A model generated the notes under the pieces. It did not search any database. It was not told where the DNA came from and saw only the letters and a list, made by a program, of their open reading frames with translations. A program made the translations under genes and the position numbers. Shown here piece by piece: positions 27,901-39,049 of a DNA stretch of 64,000 nt; position 1 is the first letter of the stretch, and every line of letters starts with the position of its first letter. This DNA comes from Gonatopus flavifemur (taxonomy: Eukaryota; Arthropoda; Insecta; Hymenoptera; Dryinidae). The stretch covers positions 31,178,001 through 31,242,000 of the forward strand of contig JAFFJZ010000001.1 of NCBI GenBank assembly GCA_018340375.1, in the 5' to 3' direction.

Positions 27901-30418
27901 GATATTATATCATTAAGGTAATCTATAAAAAACTCATTCATATTATAACTTATGATCAAAAGATGTTCATTGAACTGACCATTATACGCGGACTTACAGC
28001 GTTTCACGAAAATATTTGAACATTCATCATGAAATAGTTTATTAAGGAAAAATAAGTGTATTATGCGATACCTCCAGCGATATACACTGAAAAAAAGGTA
28101 TGGCTGTCACAGCTCTACTACTTAAGTGTTCTTGCTGTCAGGAGGTATAAGGATGCCAGTATAGCTCCCATAGCCGAACGCGTCGCTATCATAGCAATCT
28201 GTCGGCTGTGGGAACTATACTGGCATCCTTATACCTCCTGACAGTAAGAACACACAAATAGTAGAGCTGTGAGAGCCATACCATTTTTTCAGTGTACTTA
28301 TTATGACCAATAAAGTATTTCATGATAAGTGTTCGAATACTTTTGTGAGTCACTGTATATATTATATGACCTGCGTTCGATTTTTTTTCATTTCAGGGAT
28401 TGGAAAATGATGAATTCGTAGAGGTGTTAACCTGGAGTTCGGTAATTGTGGAATTGCTCGCAGGACTCTTTATTATTTGTTACATGGGGGAATACTTGGT
28501 GAACCATGTAGATAATGCTTGATTCTATTCGTCATTCATGACTGAAATATTGGGAAGAAGATAATACATAACTACACTGTAAAAAATCATTGTCGAATCC
28601 CCCCTCCCCCCCATAAAATGATGACAGCAAAGTGGATGGGAAATTTTTCACCATAATTTGGTGGACTTTTCCTTCATTTGTGGAGGACTCAACACCCAAA
28701 AAATAAAATAATTCCTCAAAGTGGTGGAAAAATCCTTCATTTTTGATGGAAAAACAATTCCCCCACGACTAGGGGAACGGAATCCATCAACGGTGTGAAG
28801 AAAAACTCTCAACGTTTCTCACAGTCAATGCTCCCGATTGCAGACATTCATAGCCCCTGGGGCTTTGATAATGAACTTCCATTGTTTGATTCATGGCACC
28901 TGGGGCTGAGAGCTTTTGCAATCGGAAGCATTTAGTGACAATTACACGTGATAACTTCGATACGCCACAATCTGTCGAAACAACATGATCAGCGATTGAT
29001 GTTAGAATTATCAATCACGTTCCATTTCTGTTGTTTTATCTTCATCAAAGTTCACTATTCCTCCATCTAAACAGGGCAATTCTGAAATATATAGTACGAT
29101 TTCTCAATAAGAAGGCCTACTTCTCCTCTCCTAACGCTAGGCAAATGGCGTTCAAATGGGAAAGAGGGTAAGCGTGTTCTTACTGAGAGATCGCACCGTA
29201 TCAGATAAATTGCATTCGGGATGTCATGCATGTTATCGAAGACTTCTTGTTTTTTATTTTGTGTGAGCGAATTGAGAGAAAGGTATCTAGTTACGACATT
29301 CAGTGGTCCCAGCTAAATTCTAGCTGGCGTGAATAAAAATCTACACTGTAAAGAATGTGGGGAGTTTTTCTTCACACTGTTGGTGGATTTTGTCCCCTCA
29401 TCATGAGAGAATTGTTTTTCCATCAAAAATGAGGGATTTTTCCATTACTTTGAGGAACCATTTTGTTTTCTGGGTGTATCCTAACCCACACAGCACTTTT
29501 GGTCTTCAAGATATCTTGAGGAACTGTTCACAAAAGTTTAAGAAGTCTTATGCAACATGAAAAGATATCCTTAAAATGTCTAAAACAGTTCTTACTTCTG
29601 AACGATATCTAGTAAATATCTTTTAGAAGATCTAAAACTTTCTTTCCGAGATGATATCTCTTAGACATCTTATAGAAATTTTTCAGAAGTAAGAACTGTT
29701 TTAGATCTCTTAAAGATATCTTTTCATGTTGCATAAGACTTCTCGAATTTGGCTTGAGATATCTTATAGAACTGAAATGCCGTGTGGGAAATCTACACTG
29801 CAAAAAAAACGGTGTCGAAGCGGTGTCAGAATTCACACAGAATCAACACCACGTGGATTCTAGAAGTCCACCCCAAAATCGGTGTCAGAATAACACCAAA
29901 TGGTGTTAGAATGACACTTCATGGTGTGAGAATAACACCATGTGGTGCTAAAACAACACTATTTGTCGTAAATTTTTGCCAACACCGCCAATTTTTTACA
30001 GTGCATGGCTTACATGCAGTGTACATGCCTTACACGAGAATTTTAGACAATTTTTCTGAAGAGTTTGTTAGATATTTCCTACTTGTCAGTTGGATTCGTT
30101 ATTTATGCTTAAGTGTGAGGACTTACGCAGAGCTGTGTACGCGATTGAATGGTATCACCTGTCCGGCATGGGAGCGAGAGACATCGTCTTGATCATGACA
30201 GCATCGGGTTTCGTTAATAAATTAACCGCTGGAAAATTGTTACAATTACCCATGGGCACGTTCAGTAACGTAAGTGAAGTATCTACTGTTCTCATGCAAA
30301 TATTGCATCATAAAAAATGAATTCACCAATTCACATCTTGCAGATTGTTAATATACTTCGGACTATGATGAATGATACGATTCAATTCTATGACGAGCAT
30401 CGTTCTTCAGCAAAGTGA
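24935..30418 (+). CDS. Odorant receptor OR2 (7tm_6) with altered C-terminus
   Basis: Join 24935-25752, 27818-27917, 28397-28507, 30114-30269, 30344-30418; 419 residues, same splice phases as OR1. The start MEEVEKQAIALKDFTYSIG aligns with OR1 and OR3. It is a predicted seven-helix odorant-gated channel subunit used with Orco. Exons 1-4 are intact and close to OR1. Exon 5 is odd: relative to OR1 it lacks 21 nt, deleting the equivalent of KSSLTYF, and one T of the ancestral AAT TGA, so the frame runs on for another 15 or so codons to TGA at 30416. The missing segment is the most conserved part of the family C-terminus, so function may be impaired. Introns contain foldback MITEs. Confidence 0.88.
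25957..26362. mobile_element. Foldback element with ACCCATGGGCAGA ends
   Basis: About 405 bp in OR2 intron 1. The ends are ACCCATGGGCAGA and complement, next to GAAAGCATTTGAAATGCTTTT and partner (26314-26340). The interior repeats ATTTCATATTTTA-like words. Confidence 0.7.
26460..26740. repeat. Fragment of the CCAGTACTGG-rich element family
   Basis: Many AGTACTG words (for example near 26525, 26570, 26705, 26717) but no paired ends. Probably a broken copy related to 16733-21424. The rest of OR2 intron 1, 26740-27817, shows nothing I can name. Confidence 0.55.
28083..28296. mobile_element. Foldback MITE filling OR2 intron 2
   Basis: A 214-bp near-perfect hairpin from TACACTGAAAAAAAGGTATG to its complement. 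Arms carry CAGGAGGTATAAGGATGCCA and partner around a centre near 28188. Intron 2 is only 479 nt, so the hairpin is a large part of it and will form in the pre-mRNA. Confidence 0.9.
28573..28826. mobile_element. MITE with CACTGTAAAAAA end, OR2 intron 3
   Basis: Starts TACACTGTAAAAAATC and ends near TTTCTCACAG. An opposite-orientation partial copy occupies about 29344-29484 (CACTGTAAAGAATGTGG, then TTTTTCCATCAAAAATGAGG), cut by the 29485 element. Contains a short homopolymeric C run. Confidence 0.55.
29485..29788. mobile_element. CCCACACAGCAC-ended foldback with AGATATCT words
   Basis: CCCACACAGCAC pairs with GCCGTGTGGG. The interior repeats AAGATATCTT-like words about seven times in both orientations, and the halves pair overall (AAGTCTTATGCAACATGAAA and partner). 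Lies in OR2 intron 3. Confidence 0.75.
29794..30003. mobile_element. GGTGTC-rich MITE, uninterrupted copy
   Basis: Runs from TACACTGCAAAAAAAACGG to ATTTTTTACAGTG. Inside, GGTGTCAGAATAACACC-type units recur four to five times, each a small inverted repeat. The same family is split open at 12955-15856. Confidence 0.75.
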
Positions 30419-30987
30419 CATGAAATGGATTCCCGATCAAACTAAAATGAAAATACACATCGTGAAGTTCCTGAAATGTATAAGTGTTCAGAGTATAAAA
30501 CTTCAAATGTTTGACCACTTGATGGCAATAATATGCAGATTAAAAGTAATCGTCATCGCATGTTCAAAAGGTATAGTCGTTTTGTCTGGTATCAAAAGGA
30601 AGGAATGAATGAGTATGGTGCAGATTGGGTGCAGATATCGATGCTCCTTTACAGTGACTCAAATGAGCAAGCCATCCCATACAGCACCACAGATTTCAGT
30701 GATGTCTCAATTACATTTCAATCTTTCATCTTCGTTACATCTCAGGATACTTTCACAGTGTAACATCGTCGTTACCTTCTCACTATTCCTTCTTTCTAAT
30801 ATAAAGATATATGCATATATTCATTTCTCTATATTTCTTTCATTCAAATATAAAGATAACTTAATGATAATCAAATGAAAACTTCGAATATATCTACATT
30901 TATATATCTATATACATATAGCTTCATATATATCTACATATATGATCATTTAAAGATTTTGCTTCTACGCTCATGGATTGTTTTTGA

Positions 30988-31224
30988 AAGTATATTCACA
31001 ATATATACCAATACTCGAAATACTGTCACACATGGGTGACGGACTTGGAGAAAACTCTCCCATACGATGGAAAACCATGTATGAAAAATTTCAGACCTGA
31101 ACAATGCCTGTGTTGTTCGACTACCGAGTTACGCAACGCAGCCTGTGCGTTTGCAACTCCATATATAAAAAAATCATACTCTATGTGCAACTTTCAGGAA
31201 CAATCATGGCTACAACAATATTAA
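30988..31224 (+). CDS. Open cysteine-rich stretch, unrecognised
   Basis: An open frame of about 78 codons with no ATG. It reads YCHTW..GKPC..EQCLCC..NAAC..SMCNFQEQSW and holds seven cysteines. It could be an exon of a small secreted or metal-binding protein, or chance. I give it because it lies in the same element and strand as the next frame. No splice model is convincing. Confidence 0.2.
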   Translation, partial: KYIHNIYQYSKYCHTWVTDLEKTLPYDGKPCMKNFRPEQCLCCSTTELRNAACAFATPYIKKSYSMCNFQEQSWLQQY

Positions 31225-31467
31225 ACATTCTCCTTTCATCTAGAGTTTGAAAATCAACCATGCTTAAGCATGATTCCCAAGATAAAATTAAATATTTCCA
31301 TAAATTAAGACCCTATGAATTTGAGTCGGTTATTAATAGTTGAAAATCATGTTAGTAGTATACAACTCCAGAAATTCAACATGAGAAAACCCATTATTTT
31401 ATAAACCTCAAGTTTTTACAATGACTATATCAGAAATCATAATCTAAAACCATTAGTACCTAAGCCT

Positions 31468-33004
31468 ATGGTAGTATATAGGAAAATGCATGCAGAAAAA
31501 CTCTTAAGACATAGAAAGAGAGAAAATAGATTTTCTTCTTTCTTAAACGAACAATCCCCACTAAAAGTCCAGCTTCCAGAAGGGTATATAAGAGCCGAAC
31601 CAATGCCCTTTAAAACACTCATCCACAAATTTTTCAATCGTTTACGTTTCACTGACTGCATATTATCAGTAGAGAATCAACTTATTTTCCTAAAAAATTC
31701 AAATAATAGTTTTGTACCAGCACTTCGTCTGAAACCAACAAGTGAGTATTGTAGTTACACAACGCCCAACGTGACATCAAGAAAACTACTAATAATTTTC
31801 AATATCAGAAACGAATGTACAAGATGATAAGTTTCTGCTATTTTCTATTTTTCCATGAGACGACGTACCAGATACTACGTCTCAAAACTTTTCAATTCTA
31901 ATTTAGAAACGATGTACTAGATACTACGTTTCTAATACTCTTCCAATATTTTTCTAGTACTTTTCCTAACACCCTTCCTATTTTTCCATGAGATGACGTA
32001 CCAGATACTACGTCTCAAAAACTTTTCAATTCTAATTTAGAAACGATGTACTAGATACTACGTTTCTAATACTCTTCTAATATTCTTCTAATACTTTTCC
32101 TAACACCCTTCCTATTTTTCCGTGAGAGGAAGTACTAGATACTACGCCTCAAAAACCTTTCAATCCTAATTTAGTAACGATGTACTAGATACTGCGTTTC
32201 TCATACTTTTCCAATATTCTTGTAATACTTTTCTAAATTTTCCACGAGACGACGTACTAGATACTACGTCTCCAAAGCTTCCAATTCTAATTTGGAAACG
32301 ATGTACCAGGTACTACGTTCCTAATACTCTTCTAATACTCTTTTTTTACTCTCTTAATACTCTTCCACGAGACGATGCACAAGATGCTACAACTCGTATC
32401 CTTTTCTCGATCTTTAGAAATGTGGGATGGAACAGTTTTCTCGATGTATTGATAATAACCTTCATCCCAAATTATTTACCCTTGTTTTTATTGTATTATT
32501 CAAATCGACCTTCAGATTAACCAGTTCTCCCCTTTTTCCCAAATTCCAGTGACGCGAACATTAAAGGAACTTACCAACTTAATGAGAATAGAAAAAGAAC
32601 GCAGTATCAAAAAGCAGAAGCTAATCAATACAGAAGGGAATGCCCTGGGGAGGAAAATTTTATATATCACCAAGAAAAATATTAAAAAAGCCAATAAACG
32701 GTACTAGGATTTGTTAAAGGAATATAATACCATCCTCCAAAATTGCCAAAACCAACAGCCACATCCAAAACCTGCAGTAGTCAAACCGATTAGTCTGAGG
32801 CCTGATTCACCTAAAAGGTGTCAAGAATGTATATTAACTAAGAGAGAATTTTTAAATTGTCCGATTTGTAAAGATCATGGGAAATTATACGCTAAATTAA
32901 CAGTTAAGAAATTTGACAAAGTAAAATTTACCAAGAAAGAAAGGAAGGGAATTTTATCTTACAAGTATTTTGGAGATTGTTATGGAAATATATCTAAGGT
33001 TTAG
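31468..33004 (+). pseudogene. Unrecognised two-exon gene with an in-frame TAG
   Basis: Exon 1 runs from ATG 31468 to 31741 (the frame is open from about 31401) and ends at a strong GTGAGT donor. After a polypyrimidine tract and AG at 32548-32549, exon 2 starts at 32550 and keeps frame (A+TG). Exon 2 encodes a very lysine-rich helix (TRTLKELTNLMRIEKERSIK) to TAG at 32705. The same frame continues directly for 98 codons with CQEC..CPICKDHGK, a likely zinc site, to TAG at 33002. Spliced length is about 143 residues to the first stop, or about 242 with readthrough. I do not recognise the family. Either a pseudogene with one nonsense mutation, or two genes, or readthrough. Confidence 0.4.
31808..32395 (+). 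repeat. Array of ten 27-nt hairpin units
   Basis: Units begin near 31808, 31857, 31905, 31990, 32040, 32124, 32173, 32246, 32295 and 32369. The consensus is GARACGAYGTACYAGATA + CTACGTYTC. Two types alternate: GAGACG..CGTCTC and GAAACG..CGTTTC, so the stem is kept while bases change. Larger period 122-134 bp, with pyrimidine-rich CTAATACTCTTC linkers between. Falls in the candidate intron of the preceding gene. Confidence 0.8.
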
Positions 33005-33229
33005 AATAGTCAAATTTAATAACAATATTGTAAATATAAGAAATTCATAAAATACATATATTCTAATTCTTGTAACCAAAATCTCTCAATTCATTTGGTC
33101 TCATCTACCGTTTCTCCCAGTCCTTGAAACAATTATCAATATGAATTATTGAAGAAATTCTCCAGAATTTCAATTTTGATTCAAGTCAAAGAAAGGTATC
33201 TTGATTGTTACAAGATCCCTGGACGTGAC

Positions 33230-33846
33230 AACAGAAACATATCAAAAATCTGTCAATTGAAATGTTACCTATGTCTAATGTCTCAGATATACCACCAGAG
33301 AAACATTACAATGGAATATTTCATAAATATTTTTGAAACATTGCAGAAATAATTCAGAAATATTGCAATATCTCTGAAGGGACTTTGAAACCTCGGTGTG
33401 ACATACAGCAATGTCATAGAAATATTTCAATGTTTCAGATGTTAGATTTCTGCAATCTTAATGAAATCTTCGGTGCTGTGTGGGATAAAAATGAATACCC
33501 ATACAGCACCATTGATTTCTGTAATGTCTCAATTAGATTTTAATCTTTGATCTTCATTACGGTTCGATATCCTTTCACAGGAAACATGTGAGGAATCTGT
33601 CGATTGAAATGTTAGCTATTTGCAGATTCTTAGATATACCACAAGAGAAATATTTCATAAATTGTTCTGGACATATTTCAGAAATAATTCAGGAATATTG
33701 TCTGAAATGTGATATTAGCGGGCATTGCAATGTTTCTGAAGGGGCTTTAAAACCTCACTATGTCATACAGCAATATCACAGAAATATTTCAATGCTTAAA
33801 ATGTTAGATTTCTGAAATCTTAATGAAATCTTCGGTGCTCTATGGG
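33230..33846. repeat. Tandem pair of GAAATATTTC-rich segments, including short element 33498-33846
   Basis: About 33230-33484 and 33594-33840 are homologous (GGACTTTGAAACCTC / GGGCTTTAAAACCTC, then ACATACAGCAATGTCA / TCATACAGCAATATCA). The second belongs to a complete 349-bp element, CCCATACAGCACCATTG (33498) to GGTGCTCTATGGG (33846). GAAATATTTC-type words recur throughout. Confidence 0.6.
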
Positions 33847-36590
33847 TACCCAATTATAATGGAGAAACGAGACTACATGGAAAATACTATCAGTTATCAC
33901 ACGATTACAGGAAAGAATGCAAACCTAAACCCTAACAAGGGATTTAGATTGAGAGAGTGATGAGACTCCTTGAAAGTATATTACCGTTGAATAGAGTTTT
34001 CATTCAGTTTCGATTCTCATACGGATATTCGTGTAATGTCTTCACGTTGCTTCAGCATCGAGTAGGCTTTCCTGCTGGAAATACCAAGCACATCCAGAAA
34101 AAAAGTAGTTTCAGGGTTTGAACGGTTTTTGTCCCAGGTAGTTCGGTACAGAACAGACAAAATCACCCACACAGTAGGAATAGTTCAGGAAGAATTCTCT
34201 GAGAATCCCAGAAAAAGTCTTAAAGAACACCATAACTCATCCAAAGAAATTCAAAAAGAATCCTTAAAGAATTCCCAAGATGTCAGTTCAGAATTAATTC
34301 CAGAAAGAAGTCTTGAAGAATCCCAAAACAGTTCGCAAAGAGGTCCAAAGAGCTCATCAAGAATCCTAAGAGAGTTCATAAAAAATCCTAAAATAGTTCA
34401 TAAGTCATCCCAGGAGATGTCTCAAAGAATTTTGTAGGAGGTATGTCCTTGAAGTTTGAATCGTTTATAGGAAAGCACCGAAAATTCAAACTCCCGAAAT
34501 CTGACGGATTATTGTTTTCTATACTTTCGAATTAACTTCTTGACATTGAGAGCGTAATTTAAAAAACAAACTGCAAAATTTTTGATCTTGAAAAGCTAAG
34601 TATTTCATTATTCGATCACCAATTCGTCACGATGAACGACTCAAATTCCCGCAACATGTGAGAGGTCTTGAAGAGTGCTATATAAGGTTGTGAATAATTC
34701 TAGAACATTTTTGAAGGACTCATTGAGACACTCCAAAAGCTCCTGAGTTCATCCGAGAATCCCAAAAATATTCTAGAAAAGATGAAAGAATTTGACAAGA
34801 ATTCATTTAAAAATTCAAAGTGAGTGATTCGAATCTAATTGAAGAAGATTGATTATAAATCCATAAAACGATGTTATAAAACACACCTTCGGATACTTCT
34901 GTATGTACATTTCCAGTTAACTGATCGAGCTCGCAGCGAATTGCAAAGTATTTGGTATCCATTCTGGCATTTGAGGCTCCGCAAGGTTTTTTCACAGGAT
35001 TTCAAAATACTTCTGTTTGAAATTGTTCCAGAAGATTTTTGAATCTATTTTAATTTTTATAGCAATCAGCTATGCATCGAGGTTTTTATGCAGGCATGAT
35101 CACCCAGTCAGCAGAAATGATCAATTCGAATTTCCAAAGACTTCCCAAAGACCTCTTGAAAAATTCCCGTTACGCTAACCAATGTATATCCATTATGAAT
35201 ATTTTGAATTCAAGATGAAAACGTATTGAATGGCTGCAGAGTTCATTATGAAGTCTCGATATGAATTCTTCCTGAACATCAAGTTGTTCATCAAGATTCC
35301 ATTTTGAATTCAAAATATTTATAATAAATACATATTGATTAACATAACGGGAGCTCTTCACAGGGACTCTCGTGCTCTATGGGTGAATAGTTGAATCGGA
35401 AAATATTCTAAGAGTTCTCTAAGAATTCCTCAAGAACTCCTTTGAGATTCTTGAACACTTCTCTTAGAATTCTTGAAAACTTTTTTGACAAGAAAAAGAA
35501 TTCTTCCAGAGATTCATTTTGAACTGATATAACAGGGGTTTTTTAAGAATACCTTGCAAATTCATTAGGAATACTTTATGAAATCATATATGAGCCCTTT
35601 GAGAATTCATTAGGATACCTGTTAAACAAAAGACGAGCGCGTGGTCGAACATGAAAACTATGACTCTCACTGCGCTCGAGAAATGAACCACGCGTGCTGT
35701 GACAAAAACGTTAATAACTTTTTATTGACAATAGCAATTGACTTGAAATTTTCCAGAAAACTTCTTCAATGCCCTCCCAGCATTTTCCCCGCTGGAAGTT
35801 TTCTGTACTCGAAAGTTCCCTTGATACTTTTTGTCGTAGAAGGTATCCGTGCGTTGCATGAAAAACAATCAATTACATTAACAATTTCTCAAATGTAACA
35901 ATTCTCAATCATACTATCATTTTCTACAGACATTGACGAATACGCGGTGAAAATTTCAAAAAGATCGGTCAATTATTCACCGAAATGAAGCGAGTTGAAG
36001 CGGAAGATATATTGAATCTTGATTATGAAAAAAGTTTGTTTCTAATCTTTATTTACCAAAATACGAGACGAACAATAATATTTTTCTTACACAAAATGTG
36101 CGGCTTTCGATTCTGAACGTCTGCGTATTTTTTATTTTGTGATCGGCGAAAAAAAATTTCAACCAAAATTCGTCGCGTTGGACAATACTTTCTCGAATTT
36201 TCGAGCGCAAGTCTGGTTATTGCATGCGACGCCTCAATTGGAAATTTTGTTTCTCAATGCTGCGCCAATGAACAAAGTAAAAAATATTTAACCGAGAAAT
36301 ATATAAAAAGGATGCGCATTCCGCAATTTCTGACATATGTTCTTTAAAGTCTTATTTGTTTTCCCCTCATTTGTTGGTGAACAACTCGGCGTCTTTTGTC
36401 GGTGAATTTTGGCATGAGAAGTAGACTCAGCAGTCGGAGGCCTCGTGAGACTCATAGTAAAGAGCGACTGACTGTTCTTCCAAAGACTTACTTAAGCCTT
36501 ATATATTCTTCGTATACGCGTTTCACCACTCGCGAGAAACACTTGATTAGTGACGTAGCAAAAATATAATATAGGTTGCCAATATTCAGC
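33847..36590. other. OR2-OR3 spacer, AGAATTC-rich low-complexity DNA
   Basis: 34150-34440, 34690-34780 and 35400-35640 repeat short words such as AGAATTCC, AAGAATCC and GAACTCCT. The 102-codon frame over 34129-34437 follows this repetition and is unlikely to be a gene. 35640-36590 shows no structure I can name. Confidence 0.45.
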
Positions 36591-38770
36591 TATGCTATTA
36601 CCAATGATGGGTGCTACATTGGAAGCTAATTTCTACCGAAACTGGGCCAAAGTTTTGGGCAATAGTGAACCACATTCCACATGATCCTGGCGTTAAATGG
36701 AATCTATAGTTTAGTCAATGTTGGGCCAAGGATGAGCCAAGCAAGAGCCAAGCGTGGCGCAATTGCGCCACAATAATAGGCTGAGAAACGGAATCCGTCG
36801 AACACCGACATCGGTGGAACATTTTATTTATTGTTAATCAACATTGAAGATTTATAGATTGCCAAGCCTTGTCTGTCAACATTGCGCCAAGCTATATTTC
36901 ATCGTCAGCATTGGCGAATCCCAAAAATTTTTGTATGGGTATTATGAACGTTCTTTGAATATTCGAAATATGTTCCATGCACATTCCAATGAGACCGTTC
37001 CATAGCTGCTATGCATATTCTCCGAACGTTTGTAATCGAATATAAGACGGTCCGTCAATCGAACGTCGATTGAATGAATATCGTACATTTCGAATGTGCC
37101 ACGTACATTCCAAGGACATTTATAACAGTCTCATCCGAATATTCTATGAACTTTCATTATATGTCCTTCGTATCTTATTCGTACATTCTACGAACGTTTC
37201 TATCTCTTATATACTTCGGACTTCTGTTGCTGCTGAGGAATATGTACCCTTAAAGTATTGACTTATTTCTCGTGGGGTTGGGAGAACTAATTCCTCAAAC
37301 CCACAACCCGAGTGAAAATTGTAATTTCAGGTTCCCCAAACGGGACTGGTGCAGGAGTGTTGCGTTTTTTGCGGTACTGTCGCGGACATCATGCACCTGC
37401 ACTATATCTGCAACAGTACCGCACGAAAATGCAACAAATCTGCACCAGTTCCGTTTGGCGAACCGAAATCAACATTTTTACTCGGGAAGGCTGTTCAGCC
37501 AACTTCAAGATTAGTTTCTTCGTATCCGAATACGTGGCGGGGTTGAGGCAACTGAAACTCAGTTGGATCAAACCATGCTTTTTCTGAGTGTGCAAGATTT
37601 AGGCCTCTCATATTCCATTTAAGTTGCATGATTTCTTCAGTCAAAATGAGAGTTCCTCAAATCTGAAGAAATCTTGTAGATCTCTTTTGTCAACTTTTAT
37701 TCGTCACTCCCTTCGTTTTTTCAAACGGAATAATTATTTATCTTCAAGAATTTTTACTAAAACATTATTATGCAATGGTAACTCAATTCCTAATCTACAA
37801 TATCTGTCAGATAAGCAGCAAAGTAATAAGCAATAACAAGCAAGTCAGTCTTTCATTATTGAGAAATCAACAATGTTCAGTTATAGAATAATTACTCCTT
37901 TTGGGAAAACTAAAGGAAATAACGGATGAAACCAATGATTGGAATTTTTCAGTTGCTGTATGCAGGAGGGTCAGTCATGGTACATTTGTTAATATTTTTG
38001 AAATGGTCACTACATTTGGTACAAGCTTGGCACAAGTGTAAAAATCGAGCATTCTTTGAGAACAATTGTGCCAATATTGCCCACATGAGTGGCACATTGT
38101 TGATAAATATTGACTGAATTTTGAATTTACAATGGCTGAATACTTGGGGATAACCATCGGGCCAGGGTTGGCCCGATCTTCCTGTCATAATTAATCCTAC
38201 ACACCAGTTTTACACACCAAGCTAGATTGTATTGATCTAAGTAAGGATAGAACTTCACTTAATGGTAATAGGATACTTTTAAATGTAATCATACACGGAC
38301 ATCAACTGATTTTGAAGAACGTTCTTCGCCCCAGTAAAAATGGAAGTATCAGATTGATCACTCCGTGATCAAAAGTACGGCTCGTGGCCTATCTCCATAC
38401 TTGCAATGTATAGCTTTAGGCCAAATCCTATACTTTTGATGACGGAGTGATCAATCCTGTACTTTCCATTTTTACTGGGGCGATAATTCATGTTCTAAGA
38501 TCATTAATGTACGGTATTCTGAGGGAGAAAGTCATGAACTGAAATATGAATCAATCACTTTTTCCATCCATATTTGCGATCAAACAAGCATTGGTTGATG
38601 CTTGGTAAATGAATTGGACCGGATCTGGCAAAACCACTGGCCCAAGCTTGTCCTGATCTTGTCATTCCCAAGCCTGGGCCAAGTTTGGTAAATTGTTCGA
38701 GACAAGTCTCGGCAGGTTTTGTGCCAAACTTGGTCCATCATTGGGCCATTAGTCCATACACACATGAGTT
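36590..38770. repeat. Spacer with GGCCAA, GAACGTTC and foldback repeats
   Basis: TTGGCCCAA/GCCAAGCTTGG-type words occur near 36640-36900, 38010-38180 and 38600-38750. GAACGTTC/GAATATTCG words fill 36948-37215. Two foldbacks are clear: 37307-37486 (CCCGAGTGAAAATT to TTTTTACTCGGG) and 38327-38482 (CGCCCCAGTAAAAATGGAA and complement). No gene seen. Confidence 0.55.
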
Positions 38771-38812
38771 GTTTATGAAGAAGAATCGATTTTGTTCGAG
38801 AGTCGCAATCAC

Positions 38813-39049
38813 TACACCGTAAAAAAACTGGAAATTTCCTGCGTTTTAGGATTGGAAAATTTCAGTAAATTGATCTCACAGTACTGATATTCTGAGGATT
38901 GTATACTGCAAAATTCCAAATTTCGCAGCAGACTCTTGATGGATGTGCTGGAATGTTTCAGCTAGTATATTGGAATTTTCAGTCCATAGTACTTATCAAT
39001 GACGTCCAGTAAAAATACTGGAATTTCCCAGTGAACATTTTTCACAGGG
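38813..39049. mobile_element. MITE with TACACCGTAAAAAAACTGGAA end
   Basis: The left end and the right end (CCCAGTGAACATTTTTCACAG) match the element at 55900-56189 in OR4 intron 2, so this is a two-copy family in the window. The stretch 39050-40060 that follows shows no gene or clear repeat. Confidence 0.55.

Larger units (their letters stand above)
30676..33484. mobile_element. 2.8-kb element with CCCATACAGCACC ends carrying unrecognised reading frames
   Basis: The left end CCCATACAGCACC and following GATTTCAGTGATGTCTC match the left end of the 349-bp element at 33498. The right end, AAGATTTCATTAAG..AGCAC read inward, matches that element's right end. The small one therefore looks like an internally deleted relative. 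Between the shared ends lie a Cys-rich open stretch (30988-31224), a two-exon frame (31401-33004) and a hairpin-repeat array (31808-32395). No known transposase motif is seen. Target duplication is unclear. Confidence 0.5.

Noticed and set aside
31808..32395. CRISPR-like array
   Set aside because: Repeats are spaced by two alternating linkers that are themselves repetitive, not unique spacers, and the context is eukaryotic.
34129..34437. 102-codon Ser/Glu/Lys-rich frame
   Set aside because: Follows repeated AGAATTCC-type words; no homology pattern, start or splice context.
37272..37595. Overlapping frames on both strands around 37.3-37.6 kb
   Set aside because: They overlap the foldback at 37307-37486 and mirror one another.
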